From JACQQW01 sp964520655 (GTDB lineage: Bacteria; Omnitrophota; Gorgyraeia; Zapsychrales; Fredricksoniimonadaceae), in the NCBI GenBank assembly GCA_964520655.1, contig CAZFNI010000019.1:1-38608 (forward strand): DNA of 38,608 nucleotides. Reading direction: 5' to 3'. Numbering within the stretch: position 1 is the first letter of the stretch; each line of letters opens with the position of its first letter. Below the pieces are notes generated by a model, which was not told where the DNA came from, did not search any database, and saw only the letters and a program-made list of their open reading frames with translations. Positions 24,162 through 32,593 of this stretch are shown here, piece after piece. Both the position numbers and the translations under genes were made by a program.

Positions 24162-24701
24162 TTAATGCTGATATAAACGATGTTTGTCAATATAACGGAT
24201 CACATGATCCGTGGTCAGATAACGCAACGACTTCTTCTGCCTGGCCAAAGCCCTGATCTCTGAAGAGGAAACATTGAACCAGAGACGGCTGACTGCGATG
24301 AAAGATGCTATTGTAACAATTTCATCAAACTTTTTCCACGAAGAAAGCGTTGAAACATGGTCGTCGCCTATGATCCAGAACAATTGGGTATTGGGATTTA
24401 GTCCTCGAAGGCCTTTTAAAGTATCGATCGTGTATGAAATCCCCTTTCGTTTGAGCTCCAGCTCACTGACCGAAAAGTAATGATTATCCTGTATGGCCAG
24501 CTTGATCATCGCCAAACGATGGTGAGGAGAAACAGCGGGCACTTTTGATTTAAACGGCGATAAATTCGCCGGCATGAAGATAACCTGGTCTAGCCTCATT
24601 TTTTGACGGGCCAACTCTGCCATCAATAAATGACCGTGATGAATTGGGTTAAATGACCCGCCTAAGATGCCAATGCGTTTCTTATTGGCGGATCTGACCA
24701 T
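24162..24701 (-). CDS. nadD: nicotinate-nucleotide adenylyltransferase, short form
   Basis: 179 residues. GGSFNPIHHGH (14-24) is the nucleotidyltransferase HXGH motif. ISYTIDTL (88-95), IGDDH (111-115) and SSSEIR (145-150) are the other NadD motifs. It makes nicotinic acid adenine dinucleotide from NaMN and ATP for NAD synthesis. The start at 24701 overlaps the proA end by 20 bp; longer open frames upstream read through proA codons and are unlikely. VSRLW (137-141) is followed almost at once by SSSEIR, where most NadD proteins have some 25-30 intervening residues, so the substrate-lid region is unusually short. proA-nadD order is common in bacteria. Confidence 0.9.
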   Translation of the reverse strand: MVRSANKKRIGILGGSFNPIHHGHLLMAELARQKMRLDQVIFMPANLSPFKSKVPAVSPHHRLAMIKLAIQDNHYFSVSELELKRKGISYTIDTLKGLRGLNPNTQLFWIIGDDHVSTLSSWKKFDEIVTIASFIAVSRLWFNVSSSEIRALARQKKSLRYLTTDHVIRYIDKHRLYQH

Positions 24702-25941
24702 GACCGTAGATCTCATATTTATAGCTGCACAATCCATCCAACGCCATAGGGCCGCGCACATGCAGCTTATCGGTGCTGATGCCGACCTCCGCGCCAAAAC
24801 CAAATTCAAAACCATCCGTAAAACGGGTCGAGGCGTTGTGGTAGACACACGCCGAGTCAACACCATCGAGAAAGATCTTTGCTTCTGCTTTCTTTGTTGT
24901 CACAATAGCATCAGAATGATGTGAACCATAGATATTAATATGATCAATGGCCATCGTCACACCGTCAACTACACGTACAGACAGGATCAAATCCAAATAC
25001 TCAGTAGTCCAGTCTTCCAGAGTGGCCTTTTTGACCTTTTCTTTGCCGATGGATTTGGTCGCATTGTCGCCGCGTATCTCACATCCTGCATTGACCAAAG
25101 CGTTGATCATCTCCGGCAAAAACTTCGCCGCGATCGCTTTATCCACTAACAGTGTTTCCATCGCATTACATACACCCGGCTTCTGTAATTTGGCATTGAG
25201 CACAATGTCTTTGGCTATCTTCAGATCCGCATGACGACTAACATACACATGGCAAACACCTTTGAAATGCTTCACGACCGGAATACGGGTATTCTCACAC
25301 ACAAAACGAATAAGCTCTTCTCCGCCGCGGGGGACAATAACATCCACGATATTATCTAGCTTCAACAATTCATGCACCGCCGCACGGTCTGTCGACTCGA
25401 TCAGCTGCAAGGCATCAACAGGAACCTTGGTCCTGGCTAACGTTTTTCTTAAAACACTGTAAATAGCCTTATTCGAATAGGCCGCCTCGCGCCCACCTTT
25501 TAGGATCGCAGCATTCCCTGACTTTAAACACAGCGCCGCACAATCGCTAGTCACGTTGGGCCTGGATTCAAAGATGATACCGACGACACCCAACGGCACT
25601 CGCACTTTTTTGATCAATAAGCCGTTAGGACGCCTAATAGTTTCCAGAACATCCCCGACCGGATCTTTTAATCTGGCAGTTTCTAGAATGGAATCAGCCA
25701 TGCCCTTGATACGTTTCTCATTAAGTGTGAGCCGGTCGATAAGGGCTTTGGCATACCCTGCTTTATGGGCCGCAGCCAGATCTTTGGCATTCTCTTTAAT
25801 AATATATTTCTGGGAAGCGATCAATGCATTAGCCATGAAGACTAAAGCTTTTTTCTTTTCGGCAGCAGGAAGCCCCGCAAGTATACGAGAGGATCTCTTA
25901 GCGGCTTGTGCGATTTTTAAAATACGAGCGGATAAACTCAT
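24682..25941 (-). CDS. proA: glutamate-5-semialdehyde dehydrogenase (gamma-glutamyl phosphate reductase)
   Basis: 419 residues, the normal length. It reduces gamma-glutamyl phosphate with NADPH, the second step of proline synthesis. The catalytic Cys is C258 in KPGVCNAMET. Family blocks VPLGVVGIIFESRPNVTSD (116-134) and FGFGAEVGIST near the C-terminus are intact. The frame opens with TTG at 25959; the ATG at 25941 is chosen because GGGGA lies about 8 nt before it. It overlaps proB by 44 bp and nadD by 20 bp, showing a compact operon. Confidence 0.95.
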   Translation of the reverse strand: MSLSARILKIAQAAKRSSRILAGLPAAEKKKALVFMANALIASQKYIIKENAKDLAAAHKAGYAKALIDRLTLNEKRIKGMADSILETARLKDPVGDVLETIRRPNGLLIKKVRVPLGVVGIIFESRPNVTSDCAALCLKSGNAAILKGGREAAYSNKAIYSVLRKTLARTKVPVDALQLIESTDRAAVHELLKLDNIVDVIVPRGGEELIRFVCENTRIPVVKHFKGVCHVYVSRHADLKIAKDIVLNAKLQKPGVCNAMETLLVDKAIAAKFLPEMINALVNAGCEIRGDNATKSIGKEKVKKATLEDWTTEYLDLILSVRVVDGVTMAIDHINIYGSHHSDAIVTTKKAEAKIFLDGVDSACVYHNASTRFTDGFEFGFGAEVGISTDKLHVRGPMALDGLCSYKYEIYGHGQIRQ

Positions 25942-26743
25942 GTTCAAGGTCCCCGTCAAAGATCTTGTCTTTTTTCTCTATAAAATATGTCCCTAAACGT
26001 TCTCCCTTGACCAGGCGCATCAACACATCCTTGGTCCGCCCGGCAGTAATAATACAGGGAACCCGGGCATGGGTCGCGATCTTGACCGCATCGATCTTGG
26101 CTTTCATTCCGCCGCGGGCGATGTTCACATTTTTTGTACCTCCAGCCGCACCTTCGATCTCAGCGGTTATCTCCGAAACTTCTTCAAACACCTTTTTGTT
26201 CTCATCATATACACCTTCCACATCCGATAAGATCACCAGCATATCCGCGTGCAATAAACTGGCAACTAATGCCGATAATTTATCATTATCCCCGAACTTG
26301 ATCTCTTCCGTCGACGTTGTGTCGTTCTCATTGATGATAGGGACAACGCCTTGCTGCAAAATAGCTTCCAGGGTCGCTTTAGCATTATTAAAACGGGAAC
26401 GGTTATCAAAATCATCCCATGTTAATAAGACCTGCGCACATTTTAAACGGAGCTTACCGAAAATCTCACTATAAAGACGCATTAGTTTAGCCTGTCCTAT
26501 AGCCGCTCTGGCCTGCAGATCAGACAATTGTGTCGGGCGCTTTTCTTCCTTCAATTCCCCCATTCCCAATGCAATAGCCCCAGAGGAAACAAGAACAACA
26601 TCCACATTATTCTTGCGCAGCGCGGCGACCTGAGCTGCCAGTTTCTTAAGGTCATGAAGCTTTGGACTTAAATGACCATCCACGATCTGGCTGGAACCAA
26701 GTTTAACCACCACACGTTTAATAGGCCTGGCGAATTGACGCAT
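25898..26743 (-). CDS. proB: glutamate 5-kinase lacking a PUA domain
   Basis: 281 residues. It phosphorylates glutamate with ATP, committing it to proline. The amino-acid kinase fold is shown by VVKLGSSQIV (13-22), SSGAIALGMG, the NENDTTST substrate loop and GGMKAKIDA near the phosphate-binding end. E. coli ProB (367 aa) has a C-terminal PUA domain, which is absent here, as in many shorter bacterial ProB proteins. It starts 1 bp after the obg stop and overlaps proA. ProB and ProA are known to associate in E. coli, consistent with their coupling here. Confidence 0.94.
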   Translation of the reverse strand: MRQFARPIKRVVVKLGSSQIVDGHLSPKLHDLKKLAAQVAALRKNNVDVVLVSSGAIALGMGELKEEKRPTQLSDLQARAAIGQAKLMRLYSEIFGKLRLKCAQVLLTWDDFDNRSRFNNAKATLEAILQQGVVPIINENDTTSTEEIKFGDNDKLSALVASLLHADMLVILSDVEGVYDENKKVFEEVSEITAEIEGAAGGTKNVNIARGGMKAKIDAVKIATHARVPCIITAGRTKDVLMRLVKGERLGTYFIEKKDKIFDGDLEHEFIRSYFKNRTSR

Positions 26744-26744
26744 T

Positions 26745-27710
26745 TTATAATAGACGGCGCACCGCCGTCATAACCTCCTCTAACCCTTCATGATCTTGAG
26801 CTGAAACAGCAAATATATCCTTGGTGACCTTACGTTTAAACCGCGTTAAATTCTTCTTGGCTTCCGGCAGATCCATTTTATTCGCCACGAGGATCCTGTG
26901 TTTATTTAAAAGCTCCTCGCTGTACAGATCAAGCTCTTCACAGATCTGTTGATAGTCATCGATCGGATCCCTGCCTTCAGAACCAGCCATATCAATGACA
27001 TGCATCAAGATCTTCGTGCGCTCACAATGCTTTAGAAATTGATGCCCAAGCCCCTTCCCCTCATGAGCGCCTTCGATCAACCCAGGCAGATCCGCCATCA
27101 CAAAATCTTGATGCGCGCCGCTGTCATCAACCACGATGCCCAAAACCGGTGATTTTGTTGTAAATTGATAACTGGCAACTTTAGATTTTACTTTACTGAC
27201 AGCATTTATCAAAGTAGATTTACCGGCATTTGGGAAACCGACCAGGCCGACATCGGCAATAACTTTAAGCTCCAGACGCACCATCCGTTTCTCGCCCATA
27301 TGTGGAGGTGTAGGTGTTCGGCCGTGGTTATTTCCCCTCCCGCCGGCGCCGCCTTTAGCCACTAAAACCTCATCTCCATTGACCACCAGATCGCGGATCA
27401 TCAGATCAGTGTCATGGTCCCAGACCATCGTCCCCACCGGCACACGTAAAATGCACGCTTCACCTGTCTTTCCCGTTTTATTATTGGAACTGGCATGCCC
27501 GCCGCTTTGAGCCGTATAATGCTGTTTAAACCGATAATCAAGCAGTGTATGCAGATTACGATCAGCCCGGATGATCACATCACCACCGCTGCCGCCATCG
27601 CCACCGTCAGGCCGGGGATAACGCATATATTTATCGCGGTAATGGCTTTCACAGCCCTTCCCACCATTGCCAGCCTGTATCTGAATTCGTGCTTGATCAA
27701 CAAAAGCCAT
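26745..27710 (-). CDS. obg: GTPase Obg/CgtA
   Basis: 321 residues. The N-terminal Gly-rich OBG domain includes GNGGKG and PDGGDGGSGGDV (35-45). The G domain has GFPNAGKST (158-166), switch residues FTTKSP, DLPG (207-210) and NKMD near 277. Length indicates no C-terminal OCT domain. Obg is an essential GTPase linked to large-subunit ribosome assembly and stress control. An AGAGGA ribosome binding site precedes the ATG, and a terminator-like hairpin sits just upstream of that site, so expression from the rplU side may depend on readthrough. It leads the run obg-proB-proA-nadD-phosphohexomutase-plsC. Confidence 0.96.
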   Translation of the reverse strand: MAFVDQARIQIQAGNGGKGCESHYRDKYMRYPRPDGGDGGSGGDVIIRADRNLHTLLDYRFKQHYTAQSGGHASSNNKTGKTGEACILRVPVGTMVWDHDTDLMIRDLVVNGDEVLVAKGGAGGRGNNHGRTPTPPHMGEKRMVRLELKVIADVGLVGFPNAGKSTLINAVSKVKSKVASYQFTTKSPVLGIVVDDSGAHQDFVMADLPGLIEGAHEGKGLGHQFLKHCERTKILMHVIDMAGSEGRDPIDDYQQICEELDLYSEELLNKHRILVANKMDLPEAKKNLTRFKRKVTKDIFAVSAQDHEGLEEVMTAVRRLL

Positions 27711-27722
27711 AGTATCCTCTAA

Positions 27723-27772
27723 TAAAAAATCCCAGATCTCTTCTGACCGTCAGGCCATGTGAAATCTGGGAT
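27723..27772 (-). terminator. terminator or attenuator between rplU and obg
   Basis: ATCCCAGAT (27729-27737) pairs with ATCTGGGAT (27764-27772), with further pairs inside. On the minus strand the stem is followed by TTTTTT (complement of 27724-27729), then immediately by the obg ribosome binding site. A second small GATCT/AGATC hairpin overlaps the rplU stop. Confidence 0.75.
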
Positions 27773-27792
27773 CTTTACGATCTCTTTTAAGA

Positions 27793-28104
27793 TCAGACCG
27801 AGATTTTTGCGATCTTGATCTGTGTTAAATCCTGACGATGTCCGTGTGTACGGGCAGAATCCTTACGTTTGCGGTACTTGAACGCCACAACCTTGGGTGC
27901 GCGCGGGTGAGCGATGACCTCACCGGAAACCTTGGCCCCCTTAACATTAGGCTGTCCGATCTTCACGGTCTTACCGTCTGAGACTAACAAAACCTGATCG
28001 AAGTTGATCTTTTCCCCGATCTTGGCATCCAAACGATTCGCACTGATCGTCTCACCTTCGGTTACTTTAAATTGCTGATTCTTTAATTGAATAACGGCAA
28101 ACAT
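27793..28104 (-). CDS. rplU: 50S ribosomal protein L21
   Basis: 103 residues, the standard length. MFAVIQLKNQQFKVTEGETI and the C-terminal KRKDSARTHGHRQDLTQIKI are unmistakable L21 features; the latter is the RNA-binding KxRxxxxRxxGHRQ block. It binds 23S rRNA in the large subunit. The usual next gene, rpmA (L27), is missing. A terminator-like hairpin and then obg follow instead. The RNase G gene ends 60 bp upstream. Confidence 0.97.
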   Translation of the reverse strand: MFAVIQLKNQQFKVTEGETISANRLDAKIGEKINFDQVLLVSDGKTVKIGQPNVKGAKVSGEVIAHPRAPKVVAFKYRKRKDSARTHGHRQDLTQIKIAKISV

Positions 28105-28164
28105 GATAAACCCCTATTTAAGCGTTGATAGAAACGTCGATTATACACACGAAGCTGTATTTCG

Positions 28165-29493
28165 TCAATCAATCTTTACTTTACCCCGTCCTTCGCAATA
28201 AGGGCAAGCATGGAACTTCAATGACTCAATAGTCTTGCCTGTCCTGGCACGGGTCATCTCCACCAAACCGAGCTGGGATATACGGTTGACTTCTGTTTTG
28301 GCATGATCCTTAGTCAATTCTTCCCGCAAAGCGTTTAGGACCTTGCGTTTGTGATCTTCACGGTTCATGTCAATAAAGTCGATAACAATGATCCCCCCTA
28401 AGTCACGTAATCTCAACTGGCGGGCGATCTCGGGAGCTGCTTCCATATTCACCGCGAACGCCGCATCTTCCGGAGTCCCCTTTGTCTTAAAGCGGCCACT
28501 ATTGACATCAACCACGATCAACCCTTCTGTCGGTTCAATGACCACATACGCACCGGATTTCAAATAAACTTTAGAGTCATAGATCTTCTCAAGCTCATGG
28601 GCGACATTCTTTTCCTCGAATATCGGTTTGGGACCGGCATGATAATGGATCTTATCGACCATTTCCTTGCCTGCCAATGTTTCCGCGAATTTACGTAGCT
28701 TGACATATTCTTCCTGGGAATCAATGATCAGGCGCTCCACTTCATCTTTAAGCAGATCCCTCACGACTTTCCAGATCAGATCATATTCTTTATAGACCAA
28801 AGCCGGCGGCTGTTTTTGTTTACCTAAAGCACGGATCTTATCCCACATGGCCGTCAGGAACTTGGCATCGCGGGTGATCTCTTTTTCCCCAATATCGACA
28901 GAAGCGGTGCGCACAATAAAACCGCCGCTGCGGACAAAATTAAACCCCCGCAGGATATCCCGTAAACGCTGGCGCTCCTCAGGTTTCTCGATCTTTTTGG
29001 AGATACCGTTATTTTTATCCAACGGCATATAAACAACAAAACGTCCTGCCAGACTGATATGCGTCGTTAATCTAGCCCCTTTGGTTCCGAAGGGATCCTT
29101 AACAACCTGCACCAGAACTTCCTGATCTTTCTTAAGAGGGATATCGTTCTTAGGCTTTGACGACGCTTTATCTTCGGGTTTTTTATCGTTCTTGGGGAGG
29201 AACATATTAAGCAATCGCTGCCCCATCGAGGGTTCTTCTTCGATCTTCTCAATATCCTTGAGGAATGGATTATCAGCGTCCGTCAGATACAAGAACCCGT
29301 TCTTCTCCTGGCCTATATTGACGAATGCCCCATTGATCGACGGCAAGATGGATTCGACCTTCCCTTTATAAATATTACCCAGCATCGACTGATAGCGGTC
29401 TAGTTCGATATAAAAATCATCCAGCCTGCCGTCCTTTAAAACAGCCACACGGCGTTCGCCGTCGGCCACATGGATCAAAATTTCCTTAGACAC
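28165..29493 (-). CDS. rng: ribonuclease G (RNase E/G family)
   Basis: 442 residues, close to E. coli RNase G (489) and lacking the RNase E scaffold tail. The S1 RNA-binding domain (about 38-150) includes GNIYKGKVESILPSINGAFV, split by a charged, Lys/Pro-rich insertion (about 85-120). The catalytic Mg2+ aspartates lie in VVDVNSGRF and IVIDFIDM. HACPYCEGRGKVK at the end supplies the CPXC zinc-link cysteines, though RNase E has this motif at the centre of a longer protein. The enzyme cuts single-stranded AU-rich RNA in 16S rRNA maturation and mRNA decay. It starts 54 bp after the secretin gene, so it may be the tail of the pilus operon. Confidence 0.94.
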   Translation of the reverse strand: MSKEILIHVADGERRVAVLKDGRLDDFYIELDRYQSMLGNIYKGKVESILPSINGAFVNIGQEKNGFLYLTDADNPFLKDIEKIEEEPSMGQRLLNMFLPKNDKKPEDKASSKPKNDIPLKKDQEVLVQVVKDPFGTKGARLTTHISLAGRFVVYMPLDKNNGISKKIEKPEERQRLRDILRGFNFVRSGGFIVRTASVDIGEKEITRDAKFLTAMWDKIRALGKQKQPPALVYKEYDLIWKVVRDLLKDEVERLIIDSQEEYVKLRKFAETLAGKEMVDKIHYHAGPKPIFEEKNVAHELEKIYDSKVYLKSGAYVVIEPTEGLIVVDVNSGRFKTKGTPEDAAFAVNMEAAPEIARQLRLRDLGGIIVIDFIDMNREDHKRKVLNALREELTKDHAKTEVNRISQLGLVEMTRARTGKTIESLKFHACPYCEGRGKVKID

Positions 29494-29547
29494 AAAACAA
29501 CTCCTTGTTAAAAGAATTAACAGATTTCTTTTTAGACAGACAGGGTT

Positions 29548-31032
29548 TTACTTACTTTCGCTGGAAGCGATCATTTCCTGTTGTTTGCCAGGAATGATGA
29601 TGTGAGGCGTTAAGAAGACCAGTAGTTCAGTCTTTGCCTTCACCTTCGAAGATTTCTTGAACGCTTCCCCAAGGATCGGGATATCTCCCAACAGAGGGAC
29701 CTTAGTTTTTGACACCTCTGTTTTATCCTTGATAAGACCTGCGATAACCAATGTCTGCCCATCCTCGATCATTACTTTTGTTCGTGTTTCTTCGACGCTT
29801 AATTGAGGCAGCGACGTGTTCTCCACCGTCACGGAACCGGTAATATCCGTAATGGTCGGATGCAACTCCAACGTCACCATCCCGGGATTGTTCACATGCG
29901 GGGTTACCTCAAAAATGATACCAATATCCTTATATTCCCATCCGGAAACCTGCATTTTAGCCTGGTCCGCATTGTAGGTGTAATTCGGGATTGGGTACTG
30001 CGTCCCAACAACGATCTTAGCCGGCTGATTATCCAGCGTGATGATCTTCGGGTTCGAAAGGATATTCGTATCTGATTTACTGCTTAAGATCTGAAAAACG
30101 GCGGAGACTGCCGAGGCATCCAAAGTCCCCAATGTGAAAGTAGATGTTGGCAAAGTTGCCGGCGCTGGCAAAAGATTATTCGCCGAATTAATTTCCCATG
30201 GGAGGGCAATAGAACGTTTGGATCCATTAGCAGATGCCTGCAGCGTCCAGTCAACTCCAAGCTTATCTGTATTTCCCAAGACGGTTTCTACGACTTTGGC
30301 TTCGATCAATACTTGAGGGGTCACGGAGTCCAACGTCTTGACGACCGTGTCGATCAGCTCCAGATTACTTTGAACTTCTCTAATGATCAAGGCATTGGTT
30401 CGAGCATCAAAATTAATTGAACCTTTGGCGCTTTTGATCTTATTGATAGAATCCATGATATCCGCAGCCTTGGCGTAACTCAATAAATACGTTTTTGTCA
30501 CCAGCGGTTCCTGTTCCTGCAGAGCCAAAGAATCTTCCCTGTGTTTTTTCAAGGCATCGATCGGCATGACCGTGATAATATTGCCTTGACGTTCATATCC
30601 ATAACCATACGTCGAGAGAATAACATCCAAAGCTTTTTTCCATGGCACATCGCTAAGCTGAATGGTCACTGTTCCTGTCACTTCCGGGGTGGTGACAACA
30701 TTGGTGCCGCTTTTATAGGCCAATACTTTCAACACATTGCGAATATCCACATCCTGAAAATTCAATGAAACAAGCGTATTGTCACTGGCCCCCTTATTGG
30801 TCGGCGCGGCGATCGATACAGGATCAACATTTTGTGGGGAAGCTGCTGCTGAAGTCGAACTGGCAACAGTTTTAGCAATGGCCTCTCCGACAGTTGTATC
30901 CTTCTTCGCATATGAAGATGAATAATCCGACATATTATCCAGCGCTTCAGCATTCTGCGTATTACCCGCATACACCAAACCCGCACTTAACAAGACCCCT
31001 AACATAATGGAAAATGAGCTTAATCGCATCAT
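29548..31032 (-). CDS. pilQ: secretin of type IV pilus/type II secretion type (PilQ-like)
   Basis: 494 residues. A signal peptide (about 1-22, ending VYAG) is followed by a Ser/Ala/Thr-rich linker (40-80). An STN-like domain follows (SLNFQDVDIRNVLKVLAYKS, then IQLSDVPWKKALDVILSTYG, about 88-150). Next come an N1-type domain (YLLSYAKAADIMDSI) and the secretin beta-barrel domain, which ends VPLLGDIPILGEAFKK. The family forms a multimeric outer-membrane gate. It is shorter than E. coli or Pseudomonas PilQ (about 700) because it has no AMIN domains. Its start overlaps the stop of the PilP-like gene by one base. Order with pilM-N-O-P supports a pilus or secretion machine. Confidence 0.9.
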   Translation of the reverse strand: MMRLSSFSIMLGVLLSAGLVYAGNTQNAEALDNMSDYSSSYAKKDTTVGEAIAKTVASSTSAAASPQNVDPVSIAAPTNKGASDNTLVSLNFQDVDIRNVLKVLAYKSGTNVVTTPEVTGTVTIQLSDVPWKKALDVILSTYGYGYERQGNIITVMPIDALKKHREDSLALQEQEPLVTKTYLLSYAKAADIMDSINKIKSAKGSINFDARTNALIIREVQSNLELIDTVVKTLDSVTPQVLIEAKVVETVLGNTDKLGVDWTLQASANGSKRSIALPWEINSANNLLPAPATLPTSTFTLGTLDASAVSAVFQILSSKSDTNILSNPKIITLDNQPAKIVVGTQYPIPNYTYNADQAKMQVSGWEYKDIGIIFEVTPHVNNPGMVTLELHPTITDITGSVTVENTSLPQLSVEETRTKVMIEDGQTLVIAGLIKDKTEVSKTKVPLLGDIPILGEAFKKSSKVKAKTELLVFLTPHIIIPGKQQEMIASSESK

Positions 31033-31388
31033 TATCCTCCTTTTTTGATATTCAGTGTAAACCCTTCTGCATCCTTAAGCAAGATCACATGGTCACTAAA
31101 GATCGATTGGACCTGAAAAGCCCCGATCTGATCCCCGACCTTCAAAATCTTGCCGTTAATGATCGCCGCACTGTTTCCGCCGGGATCCTCCAAAATACCT
31201 TCTAATGTCATATCCGCGACCGTCAGGTCCGAATCATAGATCTGTACTGATCCCGTCGATGTGACGAGCGGGTTGAACGGATCATGCTTACCATGAGGAT
31301 CATAAACGAAAACATCCTCACTAAAAACTTTCAGCTGGGCCAAAACGATACCCGCGATACAAACACCTAAAATGGCAACCCTTTTCAT
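31032..31388 (-). CDS. PilP/GspC-like inner-membrane or periplasmic protein
   Basis: 118 residues with an N-terminal hydrophobic segment (3-20) that may be a signal anchor or signal peptide. The mature part begins with KHDPFNPLV (34-42), the RDPF-like motif of PilP and GspC proteins. A short beta-rich homology-region domain follows, where LEGILEDPGGNSAAIINGKI and KVGDQIGAFQVQSI match the PilP core. PilP links inner-membrane PilNO to the PilQ secretin. It overlaps the PilO-like gene upstream by 4 bp and the secretin gene downstream by one base. Assignment rests on size, motif and position. Confidence 0.75.
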   Translation of the reverse strand: MKRVAILGVCIAGIVLAQLKVFSEDVFVYDPHGKHDPFNPLVTSTGSVQIYDSDLTVADMTLEGILEDPGGNSAAIINGKILKVGDQIGAFQVQSIFSDHVILLKDAEGFTLNIKKGG

Positions 31389-32002
31389 TTTCCAACCTCC
31401 AAGGGTTTCTCCGCAACTATGAGCTTTAATGTTGCGGTGACAGCCACCGTACTGTTTTGCTTCTCATTGCCCTCCATCCTTAAATCTTTCAACAGGAACA
31501 ACAGGTTAGAATTTTCTAGCCTATTCAGGAATTGAGCAAAATTATGATACCCGCAATGTGCCATAACCACAACAGGTAAAGCAAAATACTTAACGCCGCC
31601 AACATTAGCAAAATCTTCCTGCCCCTCCCTCGAAGGAGTTATCTGATCAACCTGTAAACGAGCGTCAGCAGCCATTTTAGAAAGATCTTCCAGAATAACC
31701 GGAAGATCCTGCATTGGACGAACCTTACCTTGCATTTTACTAAAATCGTCCTTTGTCTTCTGCAGTGAGCTTTTGATCTGTCCAAGCCTAGCCTGATCCG
31801 CCTGAAGCTTGATAATATCCTCGTTATGCTTTGTGATCTGACCACTGGTGGAGCTTAACGCCTTTAATTCAAACTGCATGACAGCAAAGTAATCCACTGC
31901 TCCCAGTAAGATCAATAACACAGAGAATATCCCCAGCCGGATCTTAGAATCCAGCCCGTTAAAACGTCCTATAACCTCTTCTACTGTGATTTTAGCTGCC
32001 AT
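31385..32002 (-). CDS. pilO: PilO-like type IV pilus assembly protein
   Basis: 205 residues. A single membrane segment (about 24-43, FSVLLILLGAVDYFAV) is followed by a coiled-coil stretch (55-95) and a ferredoxin-like periplasmic domain ending VTATLKLIVAEKPLEV. This layout is that of PilO, which pairs with PilN in the inner-membrane alignment complex. Sequence conservation in PilO is low, so position after the PilN-like gene (12-bp gap) and before the PilP-like gene (4-bp overlap) carries much of the call. Confidence 0.82.
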   Translation of the reverse strand: MAAKITVEEVIGRFNGLDSKIRLGIFSVLLILLGAVDYFAVMQFELKALSSTSGQITKHNEDIIKLQADQARLGQIKSSLQKTKDDFSKMQGKVRPMQDLPVILEDLSKMAADARLQVDQITPSREGQEDFANVGGVKYFALPVVVMAHCGYHNFAQFLNRLENSNLLFLLKDLRMEGNEKQNSTVAVTATLKLIVAEKPLEVGK

Positions 32003-32014
32003 ATGCTTTGACCA

Positions 32015-32593
32015 TTACTTCATTTTTGCCGTAACGCTGTATTTAGAAACATCCACCAGCCCACGCTTCTCTTTGACCACATTATTCACATCAATGGCAC
32101 TAACATCAGCCATAAACCCCCCGTCCTTCCTGAGGTTTGACAGGAATGTATTGACCGTTGTCATATCACTTTGCATCTTTGAGACAGCATATCCTTCGAT
32201 CAATAGGCTTTTTCCGTCGAAAGTCAAACGTTTAAACCACATCCCCTTGACCACAGAATCACTTAACACGTTCAAACGCCTAGACCAGCCGACATGCTTG
32301 GACAACATCCCCTTAGTAATATTCCCCAGCATATTGCGCAGATCCCCAGACTCTTTATTAATATCGTCGATCGTCTTCCTGGCCGGCTGCATTTTGGCCC
32401 ACTCTGATTTTTTGGCGGCCAATTGATAACTTTTAACCCCACAGAAAACCGCCAGAAGAATATTCACCAGAACCAGCAAGATCACAAACGTCCCGCCAAC
32501 ACCTAACGTTATCTCTGTAGGGATGTTGATCGAGAGCGATGAAATTGAAACCTGCTTACGGGCCCCTGCGGGCAAAAGATTAATGTCGATCAT
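32015..32593 (-). CDS. pilN: PilN-like type IV pilus assembly protein
   Basis: 192 residues. The start MIDINLLP is the conserved cytoplasmic motif by which PilN binds the PilM groove. A membrane helix follows (about 34-54), then a coiled-coil and a compact periplasmic domain. The ATG overlaps the pilM stop by 4 bp. Together with PilM and PilO it forms the inner-membrane platform of a type IV pilus (or the GspL-like part of a type II system). Confidence 0.88.
   Translation of the reverse strand: MIDINLLPAGARKQVSISSLSINIPTEITLGVGGTFVILLVLVNILLAVFCGVKSYQLAAKKSEWAKMQPARKTIDDINKESGDLRNMLGNITKGMLSKHVGWSRRLNVLSDSVVKGMWFKRLTFDGKSLLIEGYAVSKMQSDMTTVNTFLSNLRKDGGFMADVSAIDVNNVVKEKRGLVDVSKYSVTAKMK

Noticed and set aside
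24702..24866. Longer nadD reading frame starting at 24866
   Set aside because: The extra 55 residues are Arg/Ser/Ala-rich, overlap proA in another frame and precede the normal NadD N-terminus.
25908..26474. 188-codon plus-strand frame opposite proB
   Set aside because: Fully antisense to an unmistakable proB, and the peptide has Ser/Thr-rich shadow composition.
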